From: Caballeronia sp.
Lineage (GTDB): Bacteria; Pseudomonadota; Gammaproteobacteria; Burkholderiales; Burkholderiaceae
DNA length: 38,069 nt
Assembly: GCF_028292365.1 (NCBI RefSeq)
Contig: NZ_JAQGMM010000221.1
Coordinates: 1-38,069 of the forward strand
Reading direction: 5' to 3'
The translations under genes and the position numbers were made by a program. The notes under the pieces are model-generated. The model saw only the letters and a list, made by a program, of their open reading frames with translations. It was not told where the DNA came from and did not search any database. Shown here one piece after another: positions 1-7,984 of this stretch (within the stretch, counting starts at the first letter, position 1; each line of letters begins with the position of its first letter).

Positions 1-120
1 CAGCATTCGGATCAAAAGCGCCGATCGCAGGGCTTCAGAGTCAGTCGCTGTACACGCATCATTGATGGCTGCTTCGGCAGCGGAGCACGCAATAACAAGT
101 TGTAAAGAGGCAGGCGACAT
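1..120 (-). CDS. Possible 5' end of an unknown gene running off the left edge
   Basis: On the minus strand an ATG at 120 opens a frame with no stop through to base 1, giving 40 residues that begin MSPASLQLVIACSAAEAA. The peptide looks amphipathic and protein-like, but it is too short to assign to a family and no good Shine-Dalgarno sequence precedes the ATG. If real, it would be divergent from the SDR gene at 225, with about 100 bp between them for both promoters. The open frame could also be chance. Confidence 0.3.
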   Translation of the reverse strand, partial: MSPASLQLVIACSAAEAAINDACTATDSEALRSALLIRML

Positions 121-197
121 CGGTACAGGCTTTTGAGAATTGTTGTGATGTGGAAGATCAGAGATAATCAACGGAGCAGGGTGCGAAGCACTCGCTT

Positions 198-223
198 ACG
201 AAGGATTATCACGAAGGATTATC
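198..223 (+). repeat. Perfect 13-bp tandem duplication at the SDR ribosome-binding site
   Basis: The unit ACGAAGGATTATC occurs twice back to back (198-210 and 211-223) and ends one base before the ATG at 225. Each unit carries an AAGGA Shine-Dalgarno core. The second core sits about 9 bases from the start and is probably the one used. The duplication therefore supplies two candidate ribosome sites. Confidence 0.8.
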
Positions 224-224
224 G

Positions 225-1079
225 ATGACACACTTTGCTTTCACTGCCGGATCGGTCGCCGTTGTCACGGGCGGTGCCGCCGGTATCGGCCTCGCCGCTG
301 CCAAGCGATTCGCGCAACTCGGACTTCGCGTCTGCATCGCGGATCTGGGCGCGGATCGACTCGCGCGCGCAGCGCAGGAAATCGCCGTCCTGGCAGCTCA
401 TGGAGCGGACGATGTCATGGCCATCGAGACGGACGTCAGCCGCGTCGAGGACCTGAACCGACTGGAGACGGCGGTTCAAGATCGCTTCGGCGGCACGGAT
501 ATCCTCATGAATAACGCCGGGATTCAACCGGGCAGCGCACTGTTCGGTCCTGTCGCTAACTGGGAACGGGTGCTTGATGTCAACCTGTGGGGAGCTATCC
601 GTGGCACTCAGGCTTTCGTCCCTGCAATGATCGCGCGCGGCCGTCCGGGTCTGGTTATCAACACTGGCTCCAAGCAAGGGATCACAACGCCGCCCGGCGA
701 CCCGGCCTATAACGTATCCAAAGCTGGCCTGAAGGCGTTCACCGAAGCGCTACAGCACGAACTACGCAACACGCCGGATTGCCGCATCAGCGCTCATTTG
801 CTGATCCCGGGTTTCGTATTCACGAACCTTGCCGCTCATGGTCGCACCGAGAAGCCGGCCGCCGCCTGGACGCCTGAGCAAACCGTCGATTTCATGTTGG
901 AAAGCCTGGATGCCGGCGACTTCTACATTCTCTGCCCCGACAATGATGTACCTCGTTCCATCGACGAACGACGCATCCTGTGGGCAGCGGGTGACATTGT
1001 CGAGAACCGTCCGCCGTTGTCGCGTTGGCATCCGGATTACAAGCAGGCGTTCGAGGCGTTCAGCCAGAAAATCGACTGA
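225..1079 (+). CDS. SDR-family NAD(P)-dependent oxidoreductase
   Basis: A 284-residue classical short-chain dehydrogenase, expected to oxidise or reduce an alcohol/ketone in the cytoplasm with NAD(P)H. The Rossmann cofactor motif TGGAAGIG is at residues 15-22, NNAG at 96-99, the catalytic Ser at about 149, and the YNVSK pair at Y162/K166. An Asp at about 40 ends the second beta strand (CIAD), which favours NAD over NADP. Length is slightly above the family norm of about 250, with an extended substrate loop near the C-terminus. The ATG at 225 is preceded by a duplicated AAGGA ribosome site. The gene stands alone and converges on the aldo/keto reductase at 1229. Substrate is not predictable. 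Confidence 0.9.
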   Translation: MTHFAFTAGSVAVVTGGAAGIGLAAAKRFAQLGLRVCIADLGADRLARAAQEIAVLAAHGADDVMAIETDVSRVEDLNRLETAVQDRFGGTDILMNNAGIQPGSALFGPVANWERVLDVNLWGAIRGTQAFVPAMIARGRPGLVINTGSKQGITTPPGDPAYNVSKAGLKAFTEALQHELRNTPDCRISAHLLIPGFVFTNLAAHGRTEKPAAAWTPEQTVDFMLESLDAGDFYILCPDNDVPRSIDERRILWAAGDIVENRPPLSRWHPDYKQAFEAFSQKID

Positions 1080-1159
1080 CCCGCTGGCTGATACGCGGTC
1101 GCCCGACCAGCTCGGTCGCGGTGACGTTCGGTATCCTTAGCATGGAAAGATGATTGGTC

Positions 1160-1188
1160 TTGGGCGCCCTCCATAGCAGAGCGCCCAA
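1160..1188. terminator. Hairpin between convergent SDR and aldo/keto reductase genes
   Basis: The arms TTGGGCGC (1160-1167) and GCGCCCAA (1181-1188) form an 8-bp GC-rich stem with a 13-nt loop in the gap between two convergent genes. There is no long T-run on either side, so it is at best a weak or Rho-assisted terminator. Confidence 0.4.
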
Positions 1189-1228
1189 TTGCGACTGGAC
1201 CAGTTTCAGTGTGACCGGCAGGATCGGC

Positions 1229-2284
1229 CTACGCCTTCAGATGCGGTCCCAGTAGCGACAGGTCTGGTCCTCCAAGTCGGTCGTGTGCGGTCTGCACCTG
1301 GTGCCAGTATGGGTAGAGCAGGGGCGGTGCGCTTACCTTGTCGAGCCGCGCGCGCTGTTCGGCGGTCAACGTGAGAGTCGCCGCGCCAAGGTTGTCGCGC
1401 AGTTGCGCCTCGTTGCGTCCACCGATGATCACCGAGGTGACGGCGGGCCGCCCAAGCGTCCACGCAAGCGCAACTTGTGCGGCCGAGACGTTGTGCTCGC
1501 CGGCGATCTCAATGAGTACGTCGACGATCGACCACAGCCGTTGCTCGTCGCGGATCGGCGGCTCGGTCCATCCGGCGAGCTGTCGCGTGCCTTCGGGCGT
1601 TGCGTCGCGGCGGTGCTTGCCTGAAAGCAGGCCGCCTGCCAGCGGGCTCCAGACCAGGATGCCCAGTCCCTGATCGAGTGCGATTGGTGCGAGCTCATAT
1701 TCCGCTTCGCGTGCTTCGAGCGTGTAGTGGATCTGCTGGCTTACAAAGCGCGGCAGCCGATCACGTTCGCTCACGTGCAACGCTTTCATCAGGTGCCAGC
1801 CCGAGTAGTTGGAGCAGCCGACATATCGAATCTTGCCGTGCCGGACCAGCAGGTCGAGTGCTTCGAGTGTCTCTTCAAGCGGCGTGAGCCCATCCCATTG
1901 ATGAACCTGGTAGAGGTCAATCACATCGGTCTTGAGGCGGCGCAGGCTCGCCTCGCAAGCCTGGATCAAGTGATGCCGCGACAGGCCCCGGTCGTTCGGA
2001 CCATCGCCCATTGGAAAGCGTGCCTTGGTGGCGATCAGCACGCCGCCCTTGCGTTTGCCGCCGAGCGCTTCGCCAACGATTTCCTCGGACGCGCCATTCG
2101 AATAGACATCTGCTGTATCGATGAGGTTGACCCCTGCGTCGATACACATGTCAATCTGCCGGCGCGCATCGTCGAGGCCGACTTCGCCGACGCTTGCAAA
2201 TTTGCCCTTGCCGCCCATCGTCATGGTGCCAAGTGTGATGGTTGACACCTTGAGGCCAGAACGACCGAGTTGACGATATTCCAT
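1229..2284 (-). CDS. Aldo/keto reductase
   Basis: A 351-residue (alpha/beta)8-barrel NADPH-dependent oxidoreductase of the AKR superfamily, bacterial YajO/Tas-like type. The catalytic tetrad is visible as D56 (NLIDTADVY), Y61, K87 (IATKAR) and H128 (YQVHQWD). The cofactor-binding end of the barrel is represented by VIIGGRN near residue 297. Length fits the family. The start at 2284 has an AGGAG upstream on the minus strand, at a somewhat long spacing. It lies downstream of the MFS carrier and M81 gene on the same strand but is separated from the MFS gene by 235 bp, so it may have its own promoter. Likely role: reduction of a carbonyl compound or oxidation of a sugar; substrate unknown. Confidence 0.9.
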   Translation of the reverse strand: MEYRQLGRSGLKVSTITLGTMTMGGKGKFASVGEVGLDDARRQIDMCIDAGVNLIDTADVYSNGASEEIVGEALGGKRKGGVLIATKARFPMGDGPNDRGLSRHHLIQACEASLRRLKTDVIDLYQVHQWDGLTPLEETLEALDLLVRHGKIRYVGCSNYSGWHLMKALHVSERDRLPRFVSQQIHYTLEAREAEYELAPIALDQGLGILVWSPLAGGLLSGKHRRDATPEGTRQLAGWTEPPIRDEQRLWSIVDVLIEIAGEHNVSAAQVALAWTLGRPAVTSVIIGGRNEAQLRDNLGAATLTLTAEQRARLDKVSAPPLLYPYWHQVQTAHDRLGGPDLSLLGPHLKA

Positions 2285-2453
2285 GATGAAGCTTGTCTCC
2301 TATGAAGGTTGCACAGGATTCGTGACCGGCGCGCGGTCACGTCTCATCCACCTGCGCGGGAAAATCGTGCCTGTTGTGCCTACTTTTCTCGTTGACGCGC
2401 CCAACCGTGCGACGTTATCGGAGATTCACTTTTCACTCCAATGGGAATATATG

Positions 2454-2464
2454 CTTAGACTAAG
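2454..2464. promoter_or_regulatory. 11-bp palindrome upstream of the aldo/keto reductase
   Basis: CTTAGACTAAG is a perfect inverted repeat (5+1+5) lying in the AT-richer gap between the MFS stop and the aldo/keto reductase start. It could be an operator. Nothing else supports this. Confidence 0.25.
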
Positions 2465-2519
2465 TGGTTTTCGTGATTAATGGCATCTCAAAGGCACAAA
2501 GGGCAGGCCGCTTCCGTGA

Positions 2520-3884
2520 TCAGTTCGCCGAGCTCGAGACCCGTCCTTCATGGAGCTCAATAGGTCTCACCGATGGCGGCGCAGTGCGGCTCTTGCGCTC
2601 AATGAGCACGACCATGGTGGCGGACATGCACATCAGCGCGGCGACGCCGAGCATCGGGACACGGTAAGAGCCGGTGACATCGTGAAGCCAGCCGGTCGCA
2701 TAAGGTCCGAGGAAACCGGCGAGCGTGCCAATTGTATTGATCAGTCCGATCCCCGCCGCGGCAGCCGCATTGCTGAGATAGCGCGGCGGCAACTGCCAGA
2801 ATGAAGCATGAGGTGTATAGACGCCGACGGCGCCGAGCGTAAAGGCGGCCATTACCTCGTACGGCGAGGACAGGAAGAGCGCCGTGGCGAACGACAGGCC
2901 ACCTATCGCGGTAGGAATCGCGACGTGCCACGCGCTGACAGTAGTACGCCGCGCGTACTGTCCCCACAACAAAATGGTCAGTGCCGACACAGCGAACGGA
3001 ATCGCGGTGATCAGTCCAATCTGGAGGACCGAATAGTGCATGGCGAACGTCCGTGAGAACTCGGCGACAATCTGCGGCATGAAGAACGACAGCGCGACGA
3101 CACCAATATTGATGCCGAAGTAGATCAGCCCGAATGCAAGAACCCGCCGGTCCAGCAACGCGCTCAACGCGCTTTTGGGCGATACGCGTTGCGCTTCCCG
3201 CCGCTCCACTGCAAGCGCCTCATTCAGTTCGGCGCGCTCGTCTGCAGTTAACCAGGAGGCTTCATCCGGCCGGTTTTTCATCACGATGAAGGTGGCGACG
3301 CCGAGTGCGATCGCCGGCAGTCCTTCAATAAAGAACATCGAGCGCCAGCCGGGCCAGCCGAAAATATGCACATGCTCCATGACGAATGTCGAAATCGGCG
3401 CACCGAGCATGTTCGACAGCGGGATCGCGATAAAAAGCAGCGACATCAGCCACACCCGTTCCTGCCGAGGCAGCCAGAACGTGACGTACAGCACCATCCC
3501 CGGAAAGAAACCTGATTCGGCGATACCAAGTAAAAAGCGCAGCACGTACAGCGTATGCGCACTGTCGACGAATGCGGTCAATGACGCAATGATTCCCCAG
3601 GTGACGAGAATACGCGTCATCCAGAGCCGCGCGCCGAACCGCGCCAGCATCAGGTTGCTCGGCACGGCAACGATAATGTAGCCCGCATAGAAGAGGCCGG
3701 CCGCGAACCCGAACTGCGCGACCGTCATGCCGAGTTCGTGATTCATTGTCAGCGCTGCGTAACCGACATTCGCGCGGTCCATCTGGTTCACGACATAGAG
3801 CAGGATCAGCAGGGGCGCGAGATGCCAGATGACTTTCCGGGCGGTCTGCGGCCTGATTCGTGGCGCATTCGAGGTATCGTTCAT
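2520..3884 (-). CDS. MFS transporter, ACS (anion:cation symporter) family
   Basis: A 454-residue major facilitator with about 12 hydrophobic segments. The ACS subfamily is recognisable from the first-helix DRANVGYAAL motif, the RFLLGIAESGFFPG segment around residues 116-129, and the NRPDEASWL tract in the central cytoplasmic loop. Members carry organic anions such as tartrate, phthalate, glucarate or allantoate with protons. The start at 3884 has AAGGA about 8 bases upstream. It is downstream of the M81 peptidase gene on the same strand (104-bp gap), so it may import the substrate or export the product of that enzyme. The exact substrate cannot be read from sequence. Confidence 0.88.
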   Translation of the reverse strand: MNDTSNAPRIRPQTARKVIWHLAPLLILLYVVNQMDRANVGYAALTMNHELGMTVAQFGFAAGLFYAGYIIVAVPSNLMLARFGARLWMTRILVTWGIIASLTAFVDSAHTLYVLRFLLGIAESGFFPGMVLYVTFWLPRQERVWLMSLLFIAIPLSNMLGAPISTFVMEHVHIFGWPGWRSMFFIEGLPAIALGVATFIVMKNRPDEASWLTADERAELNEALAVERREAQRVSPKSALSALLDRRVLAFGLIYFGINIGVVALSFFMPQIVAEFSRTFAMHYSVLQIGLITAIPFAVSALTILLWGQYARRTTVSAWHVAIPTAIGGLSFATALFLSSPYEVMAAFTLGAVGVYTPHASFWQLPPRYLSNAAAAAGIGLINTIGTLAGFLGPYATGWLHDVTGSYRVPMLGVAALMCMSATMVVLIERKSRTAPPSVRPIELHEGRVSSSAN

Positions 3885-3988
3885 TCAAGAGTCCTTTCTT
3901 GTTGCGTGTTGCGTTTTTCTTATGGCGGTCCGCATCCGTCGAAAGCCGTGCAGAGACGGCGAGGGCACGGTTTCGACGGCTACCTCGT

Positions 3989-5548
3989 TCATCGTGCGCC
4001 GCTACCGGGCTCGACAGAACGGACTCTCGGGCGCCACGTGGCAATGTCGTCGAGCGGGACAACCGGTCTCGGTAATTTCTTGAAGTCGAAACGTGCCAGG
4101 ATCGGCGAGGTCAGGCCTGGCGCATCGACGCTCACGATTTGTTCGTCGGGAAAGAATTCATCGAACGCAGCCCTGAAGTGTCCGCGCGACTTCAACACCA
4201 CGACGCGCGCGCTGGCAATATCAATGCCGAACATCTCGAAGAACATCGGCTCGTGGCACTGGTGCCGCTTGCTGATGACGATGACCGTCACGCCTCCCAC
4301 TTGCAGTGCGACCGACGGGCCAAGGTCAAAGCTGCACCCGGCCAGTTGTCCGCGGCGGCCGACGCCTTTGCCGCGGTGCAGCCGCAACACCCGGGCGGGC
4401 ACGTCGAACGGTTCTGAATAAACGGTGGTTTCGGCCCGGTTGAACCGTGCACGGAACGTTTGGCCGGTGCCGGCCACATAGGCGTCCGCCACGAGTTCAG
4501 GATCGGTGACAACGCCCAGGATCGCGCCGCGCACGTCGTGTTCATGGAGTGCTTTCAGAATAAACGGCGTGTTGCCACGGCCGCCGCCGCCCGGGTTGTC
4601 GGCTACGTCAGCAAGCAGCACCGGGGCGCGAGACGCATCGTCGCCGGTTGCTTTCGCGAGGTCGACCGCCTCGTGGAGCGGCGTCAATCGCGGGGTGAAT
4701 GCGGCACGCTCTTGCCACGCGTACGTCGCAAGCTCGTCGGCAATCCGGGCTGCGAGCGCCGCGTCGCCGCGCGTGGTGACCAGTACCGTCAGCCCGTTCT
4801 TCGGTGTGTCCCCAAACGCGAATCCACCCGCAATCGAGACATTCACAATGCGCGGATCATCGAGCGCTTCGGCGCGTCGGATCATTTCTGCATACGGTCC
4901 TGTGCCCGGTGCTGTCAGCAACTGCGTCGGCGGTGCACACACGGGCATTCGCACATGGGCGACGGATGTGCGCAGTCCGTCCAGCAATTCGATGGCGATC
5001 CGCGCCGCCTCGGCACCGCGTTCGGCCATGTCCGTGTGCGGATTGCGGCGGTACGACACGAGCGCGTCGACCGCGTCGACCATCTGGTCCGATACGTTCG
5101 CATGCAGGTCGACGGTCGCGACGATCGGTACTGCCGGCCCGACGATGCGGCGTACGAGCGTGAACACCACACCGTCGGGATCGTCCTCTGCTGTCGTGAT
5201 GGCGGCGCCGTGCTCGCAGATATAGACGGCGTCAAGCGGCAACGCCGCTTGCAAGCGTTGCTCGAATTCACGCAGCGTATCGGCGAAGAAGGTGTGCTCG
5301 ACCGGTCCGCCAGACTCCGCGTTTGCGAACAGGATTGGTACTGGTGTCCAGGGTCTGAGCGCATCCATCGTTCGAACGAACGCCGGGATTTCCGGTGTCA
5401 TCACTGGTGCCTCGCTTCTTGCGTCAAGCAGAAGCGCGGTGTCTTGCAGATACGCACGCGACATGAAATCGGCGCGCGTCGAAACCGGTGCAAACCGGTT
5501 CGACTCGATCGCGAAGCCAAGAATGGCAATGCGCGGGTTTTTCATCAA
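3989..5548 (-). CDS. M81 family metallopeptidase (MlrC/microcystinase C-like)
   Basis: A 519-residue protein of the M81 (MlrC) family, zinc hydrolases named after the enzyme that degrades linearised microcystin; most members act on unknown small amides or peptides. Family motifs are clear: CEHGAA with H113, DLHAN with D147/H149, the NPHTDMAERG segment with H171/D173, and ADNPGGGGRGNTP around 316-328. The C-terminal MlrC domain follows from about residue 330. The ATG at 5548 has AGGAG 8 bases upstream; a second in-frame ATG follows immediately. It is the first gene of a leftward run with an ACS transporter, and is divergent from a LysR gene that probably controls it. Microcystin as substrate is not implied. 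Confidence 0.88.
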   Translation of the reverse strand: MMKNPRIAILGFAIESNRFAPVSTRADFMSRAYLQDTALLLDARSEAPVMTPEIPAFVRTMDALRPWTPVPILFANAESGGPVEHTFFADTLREFEQRLQAALPLDAVYICEHGAAITTAEDDPDGVVFTLVRRIVGPAVPIVATVDLHANVSDQMVDAVDALVSYRRNPHTDMAERGAEAARIAIELLDGLRTSVAHVRMPVCAPPTQLLTAPGTGPYAEMIRRAEALDDPRIVNVSIAGGFAFGDTPKNGLTVLVTTRGDAALAARIADELATYAWQERAAFTPRLTPLHEAVDLAKATGDDASRAPVLLADVADNPGGGGRGNTPFILKALHEHDVRGAILGVVTDPELVADAYVAGTGQTFRARFNRAETTVYSEPFDVPARVLRLHRGKGVGRRGQLAGCSFDLGPSVALQVGGVTVIVISKRHQCHEPMFFEMFGIDIASARVVVLKSRGHFRAAFDEFFPDEQIVSVDAPGLTSPILARFDFKKLPRPVVPLDDIATWRPRVRSVEPGSGAR

Positions 5549-5719
5549 TCGCTCCTCATCGGCCGGCGTCGTCGGCCCGCATTGGGCGCGGACGTTCCCG
5601 GCGGGTCATCAAAGGCAATCGCAATTTCATCCACGTTACGGTAGCGTGCGGTGGATGAACGCGAACATGGGCACCTGAGTTCGCACGCGGTGAAAAGAGT
5701 ATTGGGCGTCAAATAACCG

Positions 5720-5757
5720 CGGGGGTTAACATCCGCTTATTGCTTCGTTAACCCCCG
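5720..5757. promoter_or_regulatory. 11-bp inverted repeat in the M81-LysR divergent promoter region
   Basis: CGGGGGTTAAC (5720-5730) and GTTAACCCCCG (5747-5757) are perfect inverted copies spaced by 16 bases, between the divergent M81 and LysR genes. The position and size suit a LysR-type operator. A hairpin role is less likely because both genes point away from it. Confidence 0.5.
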
Positions 5758-5758
5758 G

Positions 5759-5810
5759 CTTAATGAGCCTGCTTAATGAGCCTGCTTAACGAGCCCGATT
5801 AATGAGCCTG
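5759..5810. repeat. Four tandem 13-bp units before the LysR start
   Basis: Units at 5759-5771, 5772-5784, 5785-5797 and 5798-5810. The first two are identical (CTTAATGAGCCTG); the third has two substitutions and the fourth one. The array ends 5 bases before the proposed TTG start. No complete Shine-Dalgarno lies in it, but each unit has a GAG core. Confidence 0.85.
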
Positions 5811-5815
5811 AGAGC

Positions 5816-6778
5816 TTGACCTTGATCTCGACCGAAGACCTGCATTTTTTCATTACGCTGACGGCCGCTGCTTCGCTCGCGGACGCCGCGCGCAAGCTCG
5901 ATGTCACGCCGCCTGCCGTGACGCAGCGCTTGCATCTCCTGGAAAAGCGTCTGGGAATGCGCCTGATCGACCGGTCGGGCCGGCGCATGGTGTTGACCGA
6001 CGAGGGTGAACTGCTGGCGGTGCATGCGCGCAGGATCTGCGATGACATCGGCAATCTGTCGGACACGCTGGCCTCACGACGCGGGACGGTGGCGGGGCAT
6101 CTTCGGGTGATTGCGCCGCTCGGGTTTGGGCAGCGGTACGTCGCGCCCGTGATCGCGAAATTTCGCAGCCTCTATCCGGAGGTGACCGCAAGCCTGGTGC
6201 TATCCGATCGCCCCACGCACGTGTCGGACGACACCTGGGACCTGATGGTGCACATTGGCGAGCTTCGCGATTCGACGCTGGTCAGCCGGCGGCTCGCGCC
6301 GAACCGGCGCATCCTGTGCGCGGCGCCGCGCTATCTCGCGTTGCGCGGCGAACCACGGCATCCGGATGAACTGCGTGCGCACGACTGCATCGCGCTGCGC
6401 GAAAATGATGAAGACGTGACCATGTGGCGCTTTATGCCGACGCACCCCGGCACACCGGCGAATGTCAGGATCGAGCCGTGCCTCACGAGCAACGACGGCG
6501 GCACCGTGCGCGATTGGGCGCTTGCGGGACTCGGGATCATTGCGCGTTCCGAGTGGGACGTCGCGGAACATCTGCACGCGGGCCGGTTGGTTCCGCTGCT
6601 CGATGGATGGCAATTGCCGGATGCCGATGTTGTCGCGCTGATCAGCTCGCGACATGGACGCTCATTGCGCGCTACGCGCTTTCTCGACCATCTGTATTCG
6701 TCGTTATCGCAATTGCTTTGGATACCGTCGGTCGCTGGTGAAGGGGCAGAACGCGACACTGGCCGCGGTACGCGTTAG
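5816..6778 (+). CDS. LysR-family transcriptional regulator (DmlR-like)
   Basis: A 320-residue LTTR. The N-terminal winged helix-turn-helix covers about residues 1-65 (DAARKLDVTPPAVTQRLHLL, then the RRMVLTDEG wing), followed by a periplasmic-binding-like effector domain from about 90 to 300 (GHLRVIAPLGFG). It is the same subfamily as the regulator at 23305, sharing the LAPNRR.LCAAP segment. The start used is TTG at 5816; another TTG lies 6 bases downstream and no ATG is close. It is divergent from the M81/MFS genes and presumably controls them in response to a small acid or amide. The intervening 11-bp inverted repeat is the best operator candidate. The C-terminal 20 residues are low-complexity. 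Confidence 0.88.
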   Translation: MTLISTEDLHFFITLTAAASLADAARKLDVTPPAVTQRLHLLEKRLGMRLIDRSGRRMVLTDEGELLAVHARRICDDIGNLSDTLASRRGTVAGHLRVIAPLGFGQRYVAPVIAKFRSLYPEVTASLVLSDRPTHVSDDTWDLMVHIGELRDSTLVSRRLAPNRRILCAAPRYLALRGEPRHPDELRAHDCIALRENDEDVTMWRFMPTHPGTPANVRIEPCLTSNDGGTVRDWALAGLGIIARSEWDVAEHLHAGRLVPLLDGWQLPDADVVALISSRHGRSLRATRFLDHLYSSLSQLLWIPSVAGEGAERDTGRGTR

Positions 6779-7293
6779 GCCAGGGCCAGATTGATCGAAG
6801 GGAGGTGCGACGCTTATTGGACCGATAGAGCCGAAATGGTCGCGTGACGTGAGTCTACGGGAGCGGATCACCCGTCCGTCGCGTAACTGGCAAGGACAAG
6901 GGGTATCGGATGAGCACTTCGGGCCGCCGAATGCCGAGCGTGATAAATGTTTTTTGCGGGCAATTGGGAGAATGGAATCGGTCTTGAAGATCGTTGCGCG
7001 CAGACGCAAAGACTCCGCAATTGGCAAAGTTTTGAAGTTTCCACGGCGCAGCGTTCATGTCATCCGGACAGGTTGCCGCGTGGAGTGCGGTCAATCGGAT
7101 CCGCAGCTTCTCAGCACGAGCGGCAGCGATTCCGGCCTTGGATCCGGTCAAGGAGAAACGATCCAAACCTTTATGTAGAAGGCTCTTAAATCATTCGTAT
7201 AGTGTGTATGAACGCTAGACGAATTACATTGGCTTTCGGCTGCGTTGTCCGAACGCCGCCCCGCATCAGGAGGCGTTCGGCGAAACAGCTTAG
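6779..7293. other. Gene-poor stretch of about 515 bp
   Basis: Several frames of 80-110 codons overlap here on both strands, but none resembles a known family, has a good ribosome site or shows consistent codon bias. It may hold the LysR terminator, regulatory DNA or a decayed gene. No repeat or structured RNA was recognised before the tandem array at 7294. Confidence 0.5.
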
Positions 7294-7349
7294 GCAGACT
7301 CAATCAAGCAGACTCAATCAAGCAGACTCAATCAAGCAGACTCAATCAA
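7294..7349. repeat. Four perfect 14-bp tandem units at the cupin 3' end
   Basis: GCAGACTCAATCAA is repeated four times without change (7294-7307, 7308-7321, 7322-7335, 7336-7349). The last unit contains the stop codon of the leftward cupin gene (TGA at 7348-7346). Read on the minus strand every unit carries TTGATTGA, so each repeat supplies extra stop codons. Confidence 0.9.
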
Positions 7350-7693
7350 GCGCGCTGCTCCTTGTATTCGACGAGTACCTCGCGGTATGGCTTGCTTCCG
7401 TCGTTGCGCGCTTTGTGCGTTGCGGGGACTTTTGCGCCCTTGCCGATTTCGGACAGCACTTCGAGATACCCGTTCTCGCATTTGAGCGAGTAGACCGCGC
7501 CCGTCGGCACTTCAAAGATGCCGAGGTCTTCGCCTTTCTCGTCGAAGATATGCAAGGGCGCACCTTCGATGGCGTACCACATGTATGAAAGCGTGTGGGT
7601 ATGTACCGGCGTCTCCTCGCCGGGAGCGAGCACGAAGTTCCATACAATGACCTTGTCATTCTCAAATACTTTTTCACTGCCAACGCCAGCCAT
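7346..7693 (-). CDS. Small cupin-domain protein
   Basis: A single-domain cupin of 115 residues from the preferred start (138 if started at 7762). The first cupin motif is visible as GEETPVHTHTLSYMWYAIEG, with the two metal-binding histidines of HTH and the downstream Glu; the second half has PTGAVYSLKCENGYLEVL. Cupins of this size bind a metal and may be isomerases, dioxygenases or sensors. I chose ATG 7693 because AAGGAG lies 6 bases before it, whereas the ATG at 7762 has only a poor site. The gene is divergent from the AraC regulator at 7985. Its stop codon falls inside a tandem repeat. Function is not assignable further. Confidence 0.8.
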   Translation of the reverse strand: MAGVGSEKVFENDKVIVWNFVLAPGEETPVHTHTLSYMWYAIEGAPLHIFDEKGEDLGIFEVPTGAVYSLKCENGYLEVLSEIGKGAKVPATHKARNDGSKPYREVLVEYKEQRA

Positions 7694-7984
7694 GATCATC
7701 TCCTTGAATGCACGAATGGTGGGAGAGGCATCCTGCACCGCAGCAACGCCTTGCACGTTCATACTTCAGAACGTGTGGCTGGTTGCTGGACCGTACTTCG
7801 ACAGCCGCGGTGCGTAAGAGCCTGTATGCAGAGTAGGCGAATCTCCCACTTGTCGTTGTCCAGGCCGTATGCAAACTTGTCACGGAACAGGCCGATTTAT
7901 CATTCCGGATGATGATTTTTTTACGGGATGGTTGAGACGGTGGGAACGCGTTGAATTCATCGGAACGGCAGGAGGTTTTTCACC

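Noticed and set aside
4460-5644. 394-codon open frame antisense to the M81 gene
   Set aside because: It is fully explained by high GC at third codon positions of the M81 gene. The product is Arg/Cys/His-rich without any family motif, and the opposite strand has clear M81 motifs.
6849-7178. 109-codon plus-strand frame in the gene-poor stretch
   Set aside because: It has no ribosome site or family similarity, and frames of similar length overlap it on the other strand.
7294-7349. CRISPR array
   Set aside because: The 14-bp units are directly contiguous with no spacers and there are no cas genes; it is a simple tandem repeat.
7694-7762. 23-residue N-terminal extension of the cupin
   Set aside because: ATG 7693 has AAGGAG at 6 bases, whereas the ATG at 7762 has only a poor ribosome site; the extension has no recognisable motif.
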